From Anaerocolumna sp. MB42-C2 (GTDB lineage Bacteria > Bacillota > Clostridia > Lachnospirales > Lachnospiraceae): 64,000 bases of DNA. The notes under the pieces are model-generated. The model worked only from the letters and a program-made list of their open reading frames with translations. It ran no database searches and was not told the DNA's origin. Of the stretch, positions 17,242 through 26,500 are shown in pieces (within the stretch, counting starts at the first letter, position 1; every line of letters begins with the position of its first letter). The stretch is from positions 6,101,501 through 6,165,500 of the forward strand of contig NZ_CP133190.1 of NCBI RefSeq assembly GCF_030913705.1, written 5' to 3'. The position numbers and the translations under genes were made by a program.

Positions 17242-18613
17242 AGCAGCAATGGTAGTTATATTAATTATTATTATTTGTTTAAATCGCTATGGATATGCCT
17301 ATGCATCTATTCTTAAGCAGGAAGTAGATCGAGATGGTATTATAACATATTATGTGACAAATGAAGAAGATAAATTTTTAGCTTTCAGTATGATTTTCGC
17401 CAGATTAGATACACAGAGCAGAATTGTTTATACAGATAAATATGATGGAGATATAAACGATGTTTACGATTTTACAGATTATAGACATTATATGCAAAAA
17501 GAAGTAATTAATTTACAACATGGCATAGGTTCTTATACTGGCAGTGGAGTAATAAAGAATTCAACCAGCAAAATAAAAAATATACTGGATTATAGTATTT
17601 ATTATTTTGAAACCGAGGAACAAATACAATATGTTTCTGATAAAATTAATGAAGTTATAAAAAATAATATTCAAAATTTACAAACCGATTACCAAAAAGC
17701 ATATTTTGCGTATAGGTGGGTGTTGGATAATGCCAGCGTAGATTATACAAATAGTAATTTCTCGGCTTATAGCGGAATCACAGGTAAGGGTACGGTATGT
17801 CAGGGGTACTCCACCTTATATGCGACGATTGCGGGTGCATTAGGATTGGATAATGAAATTATTTTTGGCGGCGTCAATGGTTCAACATATAATCATGCCT
17901 GGAATGCTGTTAAATTAAGCGGTCAATGGTATTGCGTAGATACAATGTGGGGTGATATTGCTAACAGTGATACATATTTTTTGGTTCCAAAAGACATTTT
18001 AGCATCTAGTGATTATGGGTATCATATTTCAAGTATGTATGATAATTATGAAAATTCCGGCGAAAAATTTGCTGCGCAAAACTATGTTACTACCGATGAA
18101 GAAAAATCTAGTTATGTAATGCCATCAGTATATAATATAAAAATGGATGTGTTAAAATCTAACAAATTAGATATTGGCGAAGGATATACTTTTATGATAA
18201 ATAATCCGGAAAATATTCAGTTAATATTTAAAAGTGACAGACCTGATATTGCTACAGTTGATAACAAGGGTATAATTACAGGAATATCGGAAGGAACAAC
18301 TACCATAACTGCTTATAATGATGCTCTGAAATTTTCACAAGATTGTGTTATCACAGTATTATCTAAAAAGGTTGGCACAATATTATCAGACAATAGTATT
18401 AAGTTAAAATCTAAAAATTCATTTAAATTGAAAGTTAAAAATGCATTAAATTATTCTGTTTATAAATGGTCATCGTCTAATAAGTCCGTAGCAAAAGTAA
18501 CTTCATCAGGAGAAGTAACTGGTGTATCACCTGGTAAATGTACCATTATGTGTCAGGTAACAAATGGAACAAATATTGTAATTTTACAATGTAATGTTTC
18601 TGTAATAAAATAA
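17231..18613 (+). CDS. Secreted transglutaminase-like protein with two Ig-like (Big_2) domains
   Basis: The signal peptide is a hydrophobic run at residues 5-18 ending at AYA. The central domain carries the transglutaminase-like triad Cys190 (GTVCQGYSTLY), His222 (NHAWNAVKL) and Asp237 (WYCVDTMWGD). Two Big_2 repeats follow (about 300-375 and 385-460), recognised by DIATVDNKGIITGISEGTTTI and KVTSSGEVTGVSPGKCTI. 460 residues, no cell-wall anchor seen. Likely a cell-surface or secreted peptidase or crosslinking enzyme; such TGc domains often cleave peptides. Its start overlaps the end of the preceding broken frame. Confidence 0.85.
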   Translation: MKNKAAMVVILIIIICLNRYGYAYASILKQEVDRDGIITYYVTNEEDKFLAFSMIFARLDTQSRIVYTDKYDGDINDVYDFTDYRHYMQKEVINLQHGIGSYTGSGVIKNSTSKIKNILDYSIYYFETEEQIQYVSDKINEVIKNNIQNLQTDYQKAYFAYRWVLDNASVDYTNSNFSAYSGITGKGTVCQGYSTLYATIAGALGLDNEIIFGGVNGSTYNHAWNAVKLSGQWYCVDTMWGDIANSDTYFLVPKDILASSDYGYHISSMYDNYENSGEKFAAQNYVTTDEEKSSYVMPSVYNIKMDVLKSNKLDIGEGYTFMINNPENIQLIFKSDRPDIATVDNKGIITGISEGTTTITAYNDALKFSQDCVITVLSKKVGTILSDNSIKLKSKNSFKLKVKNALNYSVYKWSSSNKSVAKVTSSGEVTGVSPGKCTIMCQVTNGTNIVILQCNVSVIK

Positions 18614-18656
18614 AATTAAATAAGAGTGACTGAACTGAATTTTGAAGGGGGAAAAG

Positions 18657-19517
18657 TTGGAGATAGCGGTATTAAGTGATATTCATAGTAATTATGTTGC
18701 ATTAGGAAGATGTATCGAATTTGCATTGAATAAAGGTGTGGCGAATTTTTTGCTTTTGGGGGATTACGCAGGAGATTGTCCATTTCCGCAACGTGTTATG
18801 CAGATGTTATATGAATTAAAGGAAAGATATAATTGCTGGTTTATAAGAGGAAATAGAGAAGAATATATGATTGATTATCAAGATAATGGGGAACAGGGAT
18901 GGGTAAACGGTTCAAGTTCTGGGTGTCTGCTTTATACTTATGAAAATCTAACGAAGAAAGATTTGAAATTTTTTAGAGAGATGCCTAACAATTCAAAAAT
19001 GATGTTTGCTGGATTACCAGCTTTTTGTTATTGCCACGGTTCGCAAAAATCATCCAGAGAACACTTGTATATAAATAGTGAAACTTCAAAAAAAGTTCTT
19101 GAAGAATTAGAAACGAATATCTTAATCTGTGGTCATACACATGTACAGGGAACCTTTGAGTATATGGGCAAAAAGATAATAAATCCAGGTTCAGTTGGAA
19201 TACCCTGGTATTACGATGGAAAAACTCAGTTTGCCATAATTCGTGGCACTGAATATGATTGGAAGGAAGAGTATTTTCAATTGGATTATGATAAAGAAAT
19301 TGTTCTGAAGGAATATGAAACGAGTGGGTTTCTTGAAATTGCGCCTATGTGGGCGGTTCTTGCGAGAGAGGTTATTAATACTGGAAAAGATGTTACGACA
19401 AAAGTCTTGAATAGGGCAGTTGAATTATGTAAAGAAGAAACAGGAGAAGCAATTTGGCCATATATACCTGAAAAATATTGGGAGTATGCTGTAAGAGAGC
19501 AAGGTATATATTTTTAA
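18657..19517 (+). CDS. YfcE/MJ0936-type metallophosphoesterase
   Basis: Calcineurin-like phosphodiesterase with the five metal motifs in order: SDIHSN near the start, GDYAGD, RGNRE, a His in YCHGS, and GHTHVQG, followed by INPGSVGIPW. About 286 residues, roughly 90 longer at the C-terminus than minimal YfcE. The extra part contains EIAPMWAVLAREVIN and is not recognised. The start is TTG 18657, because the GGGGG ribosome site (18647-18651) falls inside the longer in-frame reading. Substrate unknown. Confidence 0.85.
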   Translation: MEIAVLSDIHSNYVALGRCIEFALNKGVANFLLLGDYAGDCPFPQRVMQMLYELKERYNCWFIRGNREEYMIDYQDNGEQGWVNGSSSGCLLYTYENLTKKDLKFFREMPNNSKMMFAGLPAFCYCHGSQKSSREHLYINSETSKKVLEELETNILICGHTHVQGTFEYMGKKIINPGSVGIPWYYDGKTQFAIIRGTEYDWKEEYFQLDYDKEIVLKEYETSGFLEIAPMWAVLAREVINTGKDVTTKVLNRAVELCKEETGEAIWPYIPEKYWEYAVREQGIYF

Positions 19518-19707
19518 CAATGTTACATAATGATATTTAAATAATTCATTGTTTATAACATTAATAAGATTTTGAATATCCAAGGAATACAAACATTAGC
19601 TAAAAATTATGATGATTTAATAAAAACCATTAAATGACCGGGAGGTTAAGTTACGTTTTTTAATTCTATAAACTTCAATAAGGAATCATATAAGGAGAGA
19701 TATAATT

Positions 19708-20223
19708 ATGGCTTCAAAGCTTCCTGTCGTAAAACAGACAAAATACAGTTACGTATTATTATCTAGCATCTTACTGATAATTATTTCTTATGGGATTTTT
19801 TTATTAATGGGAATTTCTTTTCCGATTGAAGAAAGTTTAATAGTATATTTGGTAATTTCATATACGGGAAAGGCTATCCTGCCAAAAAATCATAAAAAAG
19901 GTCTCAATTATATTAAAAATAATCAATATGACGATGCAATAGTGGAATTTCATGAAAGTTATGTATTTTTCTCAAAATATAAATGGGTTGATAAGTATAG
20001 ACATATTGTAATGCTTTCTACAAGTCAATTTTCATATATAGAAATGGCTTTAGTGAATATGGCATATTGCTATGGACAAATCGGTCAAATTGAGAAAGCA
20101 AAGGAATTATACCAACAGGTATTAAATGAATTTCCTGATAATCAGATAGCTATAGCGGCGCTGAAGATATTTGACTCAGCAGATGGTATTGATTTTGATG
20201 AGTTACAATATATGGATAAGTAA
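19708..20223 (+). CDS. Membrane protein with TPR-like C-terminal region
   Basis: 171 residues. Two membrane helices (about 16-35 and 40-56) are followed by a soluble helical part with one or two tetratricopeptide-like repeats: GLNYIKNNQYDDAIVEFHES and, later, NMAYCYGQIGQIEKAKELYQ. TPR domains mediate protein contacts; no partner is suggested by context. AAGGAGAG precedes the ATG. The 190 bp upstream contains only a short C-terminal-like frame without a start (about 19550-19637) that may be the end of a lost gene. Confidence 0.7.
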   Translation: MASKLPVVKQTKYSYVLLSSILLIIISYGIFLLMGISFPIEESLIVYLVISYTGKAILPKNHKKGLNYIKNNQYDDAIVEFHESYVFFSKYKWVDKYRHIVMLSTSQFSYIEMALVNMAYCYGQIGQIEKAKELYQQVLNEFPDNQIAIAALKIFDSADGIDFDELQYMDK

Positions 20224-20266
20224 TAGAGAAGAATATCCTTGGTATTATATAAAATCAAGTTAAAAA

Positions 20267-20335
20267 TTAGACAGGATACCTGACGCGCAGTTGTTGATTT
20301 CATTGAAGTGACAGTGCGTCAGCGTCAGAGTCTGA
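20267..20335 (+). repeat. Decayed copy of the multi-hairpin repeat
   Basis: GACAGGATACCTGACGCGC, GTGACAGTGCGTCAGCG and AGAGTCTG align in order with the conserved block of the repeats at 22005 and 38767. The last hairpin is broken. The rest of the 374-bp gap to the next gene holds an unrelated inverted repeat (20410-20454) and no coding frame of note. Confidence 0.5.
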
Positions 20336-20409
20336 TGAACAAGAATCTTCTTCCCTATGAAATAAAAAAGCCCTATCGCGTGGGATGATCACATCGCAGA
20401 AAGGAAAGT

Positions 20410-20454
20410 TACTGTTCAAGAAACTGTTTTTTTCAGGAGAATAAACAGTAACAA
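20410..20454 (+). repeat. Inverted repeat with second copy near 23188
   Basis: GTTACTGTT and AACAGTAAC flank a T-rich loop. A similar arrangement (GTTATTATTC, a TTTTTTCA run and GAACAGTAAC) occurs at about 23188-23236, so this is another interspersed repeat of low copy number. Function unknown. Confidence 0.4.
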
Positions 20455-20597
20455 AGGAAGAATATTTTACAAAATATTAATGTATTAACGCTTGTTTTTA
20501 GAAGAAGATAATGATAAACTACTACTCAATGACTGTATGAGAGGTAAATACATAAGTTTCGGTTTTGAAACTTATACATAGTAAAGAGGGCTTAGGA

Positions 20598-20999
20598 ATG
20601 AAAAATAGTAAGAAAATTAAGATTATAATAGGGGTAGTTTGTATAGTTCTGCTTATTGCGGCGGCATATTTTATCAGTTACATGCTACGAGTTAACCGAT
20701 ATCAGGATAAAGTAAGTAACTTAACTTATAATGATATTAATATTTCTAATATAGCAGACGGAACCTATATCGGAGAATGTGATGTTGATTTTATATATGC
20801 TAAAGTAGAGGTCACTGTCAAAGAAGGTAAATTAATCAATGTAAAACTTCTGGAACATAAAAATGAGCGTGGAAGCAGTGCGGAAGCAATAACGAATAAA
20901 TTTGTACAAGAGCAGCGTATTGATGTTGATGTTATTTCGGGAGCTACCAACTCAAGTAAGGTTATTAAAAAAGCTGTTGAGAATGCTTTGGAGCAATAA
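20598..20999 (+). CDS. Membrane-anchored FMN-binding domain protein
   Basis: 133 residues: an N-terminal membrane anchor (about 9-28), then an FMN_bind domain (DGTYIGECDVDFIYAKVEVTV). The domain ends in DVISGATNSSKVIKKAVENAL, where the Thr of S-G-A-T is the covalent FMN attachment site in RnfG/NqrC-type proteins (family knowledge). It probably carries electrons at the outer face of the membrane. ATG 20598 is preferred over upstream TTG 20565 because of the GAGGGC-like ribosome site. A terminator follows. Confidence 0.87.
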   Translation: MKNSKKIKIIIGVVCIVLLIAAAYFISYMLRVNRYQDKVSNLTYNDINISNIADGTYIGECDVDFIYAKVEVTVKEGKLINVKLLEHKNERGSSAEAITNKFVQEQRIDVDVISGATNSSKVIKKAVENALEQ

Positions 21000-21035
21000 A
21001 AGTGTTTTAATCAGTAATAATTAAAAATGCATATC

Positions 21036-21083
21036 AAATTCCTCTGTAAATCTAATTTTATTGTGGTTAACAGAGGGATTTTT
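21036..21083 (+). terminator. Rho-independent terminator after FMN-binding gene
   Basis: AAATTCCTCTGT pairs with ACAGAGGGATTT (one G-T pair), followed by a T-run at 21079-21083. It ends 23 bp before the nudC start, so it may also shape nudC expression. Confidence 0.7.
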
Positions 21084-21105
21084 AAGCGAGAAAGGGTAAA
21101 ATCAA

Positions 21106-21954
21106 ATGATAAACTCCAGTGAAGTTAAATACATACCTGCATTTCTAAGGCCGGAAGAAATAGAAAATGATGCGTGGGCCTTAATTTTATCCGGCAAACA
21201 ATTATTGCTGTGGCAAACAGAGAATCAATTAAGGATTCCAAAAATAAAAGAATTAAAAGATAATATTTCAATAAATGAGGATATGATGTATATAGGCAGA
21301 TATGACGGGTTTGCCTGTTATTGTAAAAAGGCAGACGAATTGCAAACACTTACAGAGAAACTAAAAGCAGTGGAATTAAGGGATATTACGGCTAAAACCG
21401 GTGATTCAGGGTTATTTATGCTTGCAGGTACTGCAAATCACTTGCTGCATTGGAATAGTACTAATCAATATTGCGGCTGCTGTGGAAATAAAACTGCGGA
21501 TAAAATAGACGAGAGAGCAAAAGTATGCCCTAAATGCGGTAATACGGTATATCCAAGAATCTCTCCGGCAACGATTACAGCTGTATTTAATAAAGACCAG
21601 ATATTACTTGCACATAATAAAAATTTTAAGAGGAATTTATACAGTCTTATTGCCGGTTATGTTGAGCCTGGAGAGACCCTGGAGCAGTGTGTGGAACGAG
21701 AAATCCGTGAGGAAGTAGGGATTAAAGTAAAGAATATAAAATATTTCGGAAGTCAGCCCTGGCCGTTTCCGGATTCATTAATGATGGCTTTTACCGCTGA
21801 ATATGAAAGCGGACAAATAGAGGTAGATGACTTTGAAATTACGGATGCCTCGTGGTATCATGCAGATAACTTACCGGAGATTCCAAACACCGACAGTGTG
21901 GCCGGCAAGATGATACGTTGGTACCGTGATCAGTTTAATGAAATGTCAAATTAA
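21106..21954 (+). CDS. nudC: NAD(+)/NADH pyrophosphatase, possible RNA NAD-decapping enzyme
   Basis: 282-residue NudC family protein. A zinc ribbon (CGCCGNK and CPKCG, about residues 123-147) precedes the Nudix domain. The Nudix box is G-YVEPG-E-TLEQCVE-REIREEVGI (about 184-206), and the SQPWPFPDSLM segment is the NudC signature separating it from other Nudix enzymes. Hydrolyses NAD(H) to NMN(H) and AMP; in some bacteria it removes NAD caps from RNA. GAAAGGG precedes the ATG. Confidence 0.95.
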   Translation: MINSSEVKYIPAFLRPEEIENDAWALILSGKQLLLWQTENQLRIPKIKELKDNISINEDMMYIGRYDGFACYCKKADELQTLTEKLKAVELRDITAKTGDSGLFMLAGTANHLLHWNSTNQYCGCCGNKTADKIDERAKVCPKCGNTVYPRISPATITAVFNKDQILLAHNKNFKRNLYSLIAGYVEPGETLEQCVEREIREEVGIKVKNIKYFGSQPWPFPDSLMMAFTAEYESGQIEVDDFEITDASWYHADNLPEIPNTDSVAGKMIRWYRDQFNEMSN

Positions 21955-21968
21955 TATTGATTTTATCA

Positions 21969-22004
21969 GCGGACTTTTAAGAAATAGAAAGGTCCGCCTT
22001 TTTT
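21969..22004 (+). terminator. Rho-independent terminator after nudC
   Basis: GCGGACTTTT pairs with AAAGGTCCGC around a 9-nt loop, followed by six T. The T-run is also the outer edge of the long hairpin of the next repeat. Confidence 0.85.
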
Positions 22005-22138
22005 ATTGTATAGGAAAGTTCTCCGAACTTTCCTATACAATAAAAAGCCCGACCGGCAGGATGCACATGAAGCGCTTAAGGAAGATGTCACTGTCATGAC
22101 AGCGCGTCAGCGCTAGAGTCTGGCGAGCCAGACTCTTT
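22005..22138 (+). repeat. Multi-hairpin repeat, copy A
   Basis: It begins with a perfect 17-bp hairpin (22005-22021 with 22025-22041, 3-nt loop), extendable by flanking T/A. A block nearly identical to the copy at 38767 follows: AAAAGCCCGACCGGCAGGAT, TGTCA/TGACA, GCGC/GCGC and finally AGAGTCTGGC/GCCAGACTCT plus TTT. The first hairpin differs in sequence between copies but keeps pairing; the tail is conserved. It may be a mobile hairpin element or a small structured RNA with a terminator. Confidence 0.65.
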
Positions 22139-22154
22139 CTAGCTTATGAAAATA

Positions 22155-22260
22155 AGCCAACTGTTGTCAGTTGGCTAAAGAGAAGGAGTTTTAAGGAAAT
22201 CTATGTTAAGGTTACTTGTTGTTAGTCGAAGCCAGTAACCACCATAGCAGTCGTGGCTTC
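22155..22260 (+). repeat. Cluster of inverted repeats after copy A
   Basis: AGCCAACTG/CAGTTGGCT (22155-22163 with 22168-22176) is a perfect 9-bp hairpin. Further on, GGTTACT (22210-22216) pairs with AGTAACC (22234-22240), and GAAGCCA (22228-22234) pairs with TGGCTTC (22254-22260). These two helices interleave. An alternative CCAC/GTGG stem also fits. It could be a small RNA; no coding frame is visible. Confidence 0.35.
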
Positions 22261-22348
22261 TAAAAATTATTTGATTTATAATATTATAATAAATGAAGAA
22301 TGTGTTGTAGGTATGAACGATTCGTGAAAGAAATGTTAAAATAATTAA

Positions 22349-22501
22349 ATGAAAATAAAATTTATTAGCATTCTACTACTTTACATATTTCTGGTTCGGT
22401 TGGCAGTTATTACATCCAGGAATTTTTCTGTGAAATTCACAAATTCTTCACATCTAATGGAAATACTAATTCAGAAAGTTAGTGTACTTGCGGTTATTTA
22501 G
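22349..22501 (+). CDS. Possible 50-residue membrane peptide
   Basis: Short frame beginning with a hydrophobic segment (MKIKFISILLLYIFLVRLAV) and a polar tail. It has no good ribosome site and no recognised family. It could be the 5' remnant of a longer membrane protein or chance. Reported because the N-terminus looks like a real signal anchor. Confidence 0.2.
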   Translation: MKIKFISILLLYIFLVRLAVITSRNFSVKFTNSSHLMEILIQKVSVLAVI

Positions 22502-22517
22502 AAAGTGAGGAAGCAGG

Positions 22518-22910
22518 ATGGATAAAGGAAAGTTATGCAGTTTTGCTATAGCAGGTATGATAGGATTCCTTAGTATAAGTCCCATTACCACTTATGCGGC
22601 TGAAACAAAAACGGAATCAGTAACTCAGTCAGATAATCTTAATAAAAATCAAGACAGAAAAGTTGTAGAGGGAAAGTTAAAACAAGCTTCTGAAAAATGG
22701 AATACTCTATCTGCTAAACAGAAAGAAGAAGTATATTCACTGTTAGAGGAAGAAATGAAAGTCGAGGGCAGGTTAATGGATAAATTAGCTGAACTCGGAA
22801 TATTAGAACAGGATGATGCAGAAGCTATGAAATCTCGTGTGCAGGAGAGATATCATAAGATAAAAGAAAGCGGGGATTTTCCTTTCATTAGGCAAAAGGG
22901 AAGAAAGTAA
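22518..22910 (+). CDS. Secreted YckD-like protein (DUF2680)
   Basis: 130 residues with a signal peptide (about 1-27, cleavage near TYAAE). A Lys/Glu-rich mature part follows, with SAKQKEEVYSLLEEEMKVEGRLMDKLAELGIL and DDAEAMKSRVQERYHKIKESG. This is the pattern of the DUF2680/YckD family of small secreted helical proteins, whose function is not known. AGTGAGGAAG lies before the ATG. Confidence 0.7.
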   Translation: MDKGKLCSFAIAGMIGFLSISPITTYAAETKTESVTQSDNLNKNQDRKVVEGKLKQASEKWNTLSAKQKEEVYSLLEEEMKVEGRLMDKLAELGILEQDDAEAMKSRVQERYHKIKESGDFPFIRQKGRK

Positions 22911-22998
22911 CAAACAAAGATTAGAAGCGGTAGGTTACAGATTGACATAACAACAAGAACACTAACTTTTTAATTTTAATCAAGTATCAGTATCAAGC

Positions 22999-23063
22999 AC
23001 AACCTTGCATAGATTTCGATTAATATCAGGCACTGCTGATAAACGAAATCTATGCAAGGTTGT
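22999..23063. repeat. Perfect 20-bp inverted repeat with inner stem
   Basis: The arm at 22999-23018 is exactly complementary to 23044-23063. Inside the 25-nt loop TATCAG and CTGATA pair again, giving about 26 paired bases. There is no T-run. It lies in a 678-bp gap that otherwise holds AACAAAC/GTTTGTT hairpins (23086-23112) and the repeat near 23188, with no coding frame of note. Possibly a protein-binding palindrome, a hairpin element or a remnant of terminal repeats. Confidence 0.6.
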
Positions 23064-23187
23064 ACTAGGAGGTTAATGTTCACAGCTAACAAACACGACG
23101 AGTTTGTTGTGAGTGTATTGTCACAAAAAACCGGAGAATTGCAGCGTAGGAACGATGTTTTCTCGTTTTGTGTGTTTCGCGAAGCGT

Positions 23188-23236
23188 GTTATTATTCAGG
23201 GAATTGATGCTTTTTTCAAGTGAGTGAACAGTAACA
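23188..23236 (+). repeat. Second copy of the GTTA...AACAGTAAC repeat
   Basis: GTTATTATTCAGGGAATTG, a TTTTTTCA run and GAACAGTAAC align with 20410-20454. The inverted pairing is weaker here. Confidence 0.4.
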
Positions 23237-23588
23237 CTAGGAAAAATGTGCTAGTTTCACCGTGGCAACATTACTTGCTTTAACAGGAAGAGTATGCTAA
23301 ACTAAAAAAGAAGAAAAATGCAATAATATAGGGAAAAAGGGAGGATAAAAGTTAGTAAAAGTGCTACACCTATTGGGGATAAAACCTGATTTATTGAAGT
23401 TAATATGGATACATAATTGGCTATATTTAGATTATTTGATTAAATTATTTAAAATAACACAAATATGACAAAGTATTGGGTTATTGTGTAAATATTGATA
23501 AAATATTCAAAATAAGTATTTTATATAATACTTCTTACTTTATTAATTTATAGTAATAATAGGAGTGTTACTGGCAGGGAGGTCACAA

Positions 23589-26500
23589 ATGAATAGTAAG
23601 AAAAAGAAATTTTTATTGGTAACTGTTTGTGCTGTAGTTTTTATGATTACAGGGTTATGGAAATTTTACCAGGTTTATGCGGCTAATAGTGATTATTGGT
23701 TTTTCTATCAGAATCCAATGCAAGAGGGTGATGAGATAGAACTCAAGCAGGCAGAGGACAGTATCATTGTTAAATGTGAAGCAGGATTGGAGATAAATGG
23801 TACCACAGATACAATTACCTGGCAATCTTCAGACACAAATGTTTTGGAGGTTAAGGGTGGCGGTCCATCTGATCCAACGAATCAAAACCCCATGATTGCC
23901 AAACTTACCAGAAAAGGTCCTGGTTATTCGAAAGTAACTGCAATCATTAAAAGAGGAACTACATATTATACCCTTACCTGTAAGGTAAAGGTTGATTATA
24001 AGGTTGATAAGAGTATTGCACCCTTTCAAGCGATATTTACAACGGACCTGCAAGATAATTATGTGATGGTATTAAACGGTAATATAGGTGACCCCATAGC
24101 CCCGGTAAAACTAAAATATACCAATGCGGCTGATGGTTACCTGGATAGTTCACAAATGACCTGGAGATCTTTGGATACTAACGTTGTAGATGTAAATAAT
24201 ACGACTGGTGCTATTACCATAAAAGGTGCGGGAGAAACGGAAATTGAAGTAAGTACCAATTCTACACTTAAGGAAGAGCCTATTACCAAGACTTTTAAGG
24301 TAATAGTTGAACCAAAAGCAAGACTAAATGAGAGTGATTCCTATGCAACAAATTTAACGAAAGAAACAAATGAATTTCCTTTAAATATATATACTAATGC
24401 AGTCAATTCCCAGAAATTATACTGGCAGATTTATAATACTAATTTTGAGCTTGTTCCCAATGGAAAGGTATCTTATAGTATGGATAGTAACAAGCTTATT
24501 ATAAATGGTGCCAAAGCGGGTACTTATTTTATAAGAGGTTACGTAAAGGAAGATTATAAGCCGTCAGAATTAAAAGAAAATATTAAAGGCAATGTAGGGT
24601 TTATTCAGATTAAACTGATTGTTCCGATCAAGGTAAATGATATTGGTAAAACAATAATTATGAATGTGGGAGATACCTACAGTATAGAAGACAATACCAA
24701 TATTGACTCATACGAAAAATTTAACTATACCTGTAATCCTAATTATGTGAATTATAGTCAGGGTGTATTAAAAGCGGTAGGAGTCGGGGATACTACAGTA
24801 ACATTAACTGTAATAGGATCTACTTCAGTTCCCCCGGAAAGTTATTCCTTTAACATTAAGGTTATTGATGGTATAGCACTTAATTACAGCAGCGTTAAAA
24901 TATATACTTCAGGAACAATACAACTGGATGCATATGTAACGAATAAAGTCGCACCGATTGTCTGGACTTCCGATAAACCGGAGGTAGCAACGGTTGATAA
25001 AAACGGTCTGGTTACAGGTGTAAGCCAGGGCACAGCAATCATTTCTGCTTCGCAGACCATTAACGGAGTCGTAAAATCTGCTGTCTGTACCGTAAACGTA
25101 CAGCCATCAGTTAATAAGATAACAATTGATCCGGCAACAGTAACATTGAATGCGAATGAAAAAACAACATTAACGGCGGCGGTTGAGCCAACTAAATTAA
25201 ATAATGTTCATTTGAAATGGATATCATCCAATGAAACAGTTGTGAAAGTAGAGCAGGCTTATGATTTGTCAGCAACAATTCAGGGATTAACACCCGGTGC
25301 AGCAGTTATTACTGCCATAAATGAGGAAAATGTCGTTGTTGGTTACTGTCATGTAACGGTAAAAGATAAAGTAAGTAAAATAACGTTATCCAATACTTCC
25401 GTCACACTGGCATTATCGAAAAAGACATATCAGCTTACAGCAACAGTTACTCCGGATACTGCTGTTAATAAAAAGATAAACTGGAAATCAACCAATACCC
25501 AGGTAGCTACGGTAGACAGTAATGGATTAGTTACATTGGTAGCAGGGGGCAATACCTCCATTATAGCAACCTCGGATGATAATCCGGCTGTAACGGCTAT
25601 TTGTAATATCACTGTGGAAGTATCAACCTCAGGGATTGTTTTGGATGAAACCACCAAAACCATGGATGTAGGTGATACGGTTAGACTGGGTTATGTAATA
25701 ACGCCTACGAATGCTGCAAATAAAAATGTTACCTGGAGTTCTTCTAATACTTCTGTTGCTACGGTAGATACCAGCGGATTGGTAAAAGCAGCGGCACCAG
25801 GTCAGGCAGTTATCACAGTTAAAACAACAGACGGCAGTTTGTCAGCAACCTGCACAATTACAGTCAAACAAAAAGCTACGGGAATTAAGTTAGACGCTAC
25901 AGATTTGGAACTGTACGTGGCTCAGACTTATGAATTAAAAGCCACTGTGACTCCGGCAAACAGTGATAAGAGTGATTTTACATGGGAATCCTCCAATTCA
26001 ACTGTCGCTACCGTTGATAAAGATGGTGTAGTAACTGCCGTTGCGGCTGGTTCTGCAACCATTACAGTAAAGACCACCAATGGTAAAATTGCTTATTGTT
26101 ATGTTACGGTGAAAGAACAAGTTAACGGTATACAACTTAACTATAAGGAAAAAAATATTGTAAAAGGCGAAAAGTTTACTTTAAAAGCAACAATTGTACC
26201 CAGCTCAGCTGCTGATGATGTTAGTATCAAGTGGTCCAGTTCAAAAACTTCCGTTGCTACGGTATCCGCATCCGGCGTTGTAACAGGTATCAAAGCCGGT
26301 ACGACAGTCATCACATGTTCAACAGATGACGGAAAATATACTACATATTGCGTAGTTTCGGTTGTGGAGCGGGTTACCAGTGTTACACTTAATAAATCCA
26401 ACATACCGGTAGGATTGGGTAAAAGCTTTACTTTAAAAGCGACTGTAAAGAGTAATGCGGCTACGAAACCAAAATTAAAATGGTCATCCAGTAATAGTAG

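Noticed and set aside
22349..22501. Treating the 50-codon frame as a toxin peptide
   Set aside because: There is no ribosome site, no antisense RNA promoter seen and no family match; listed only as a weak feature.
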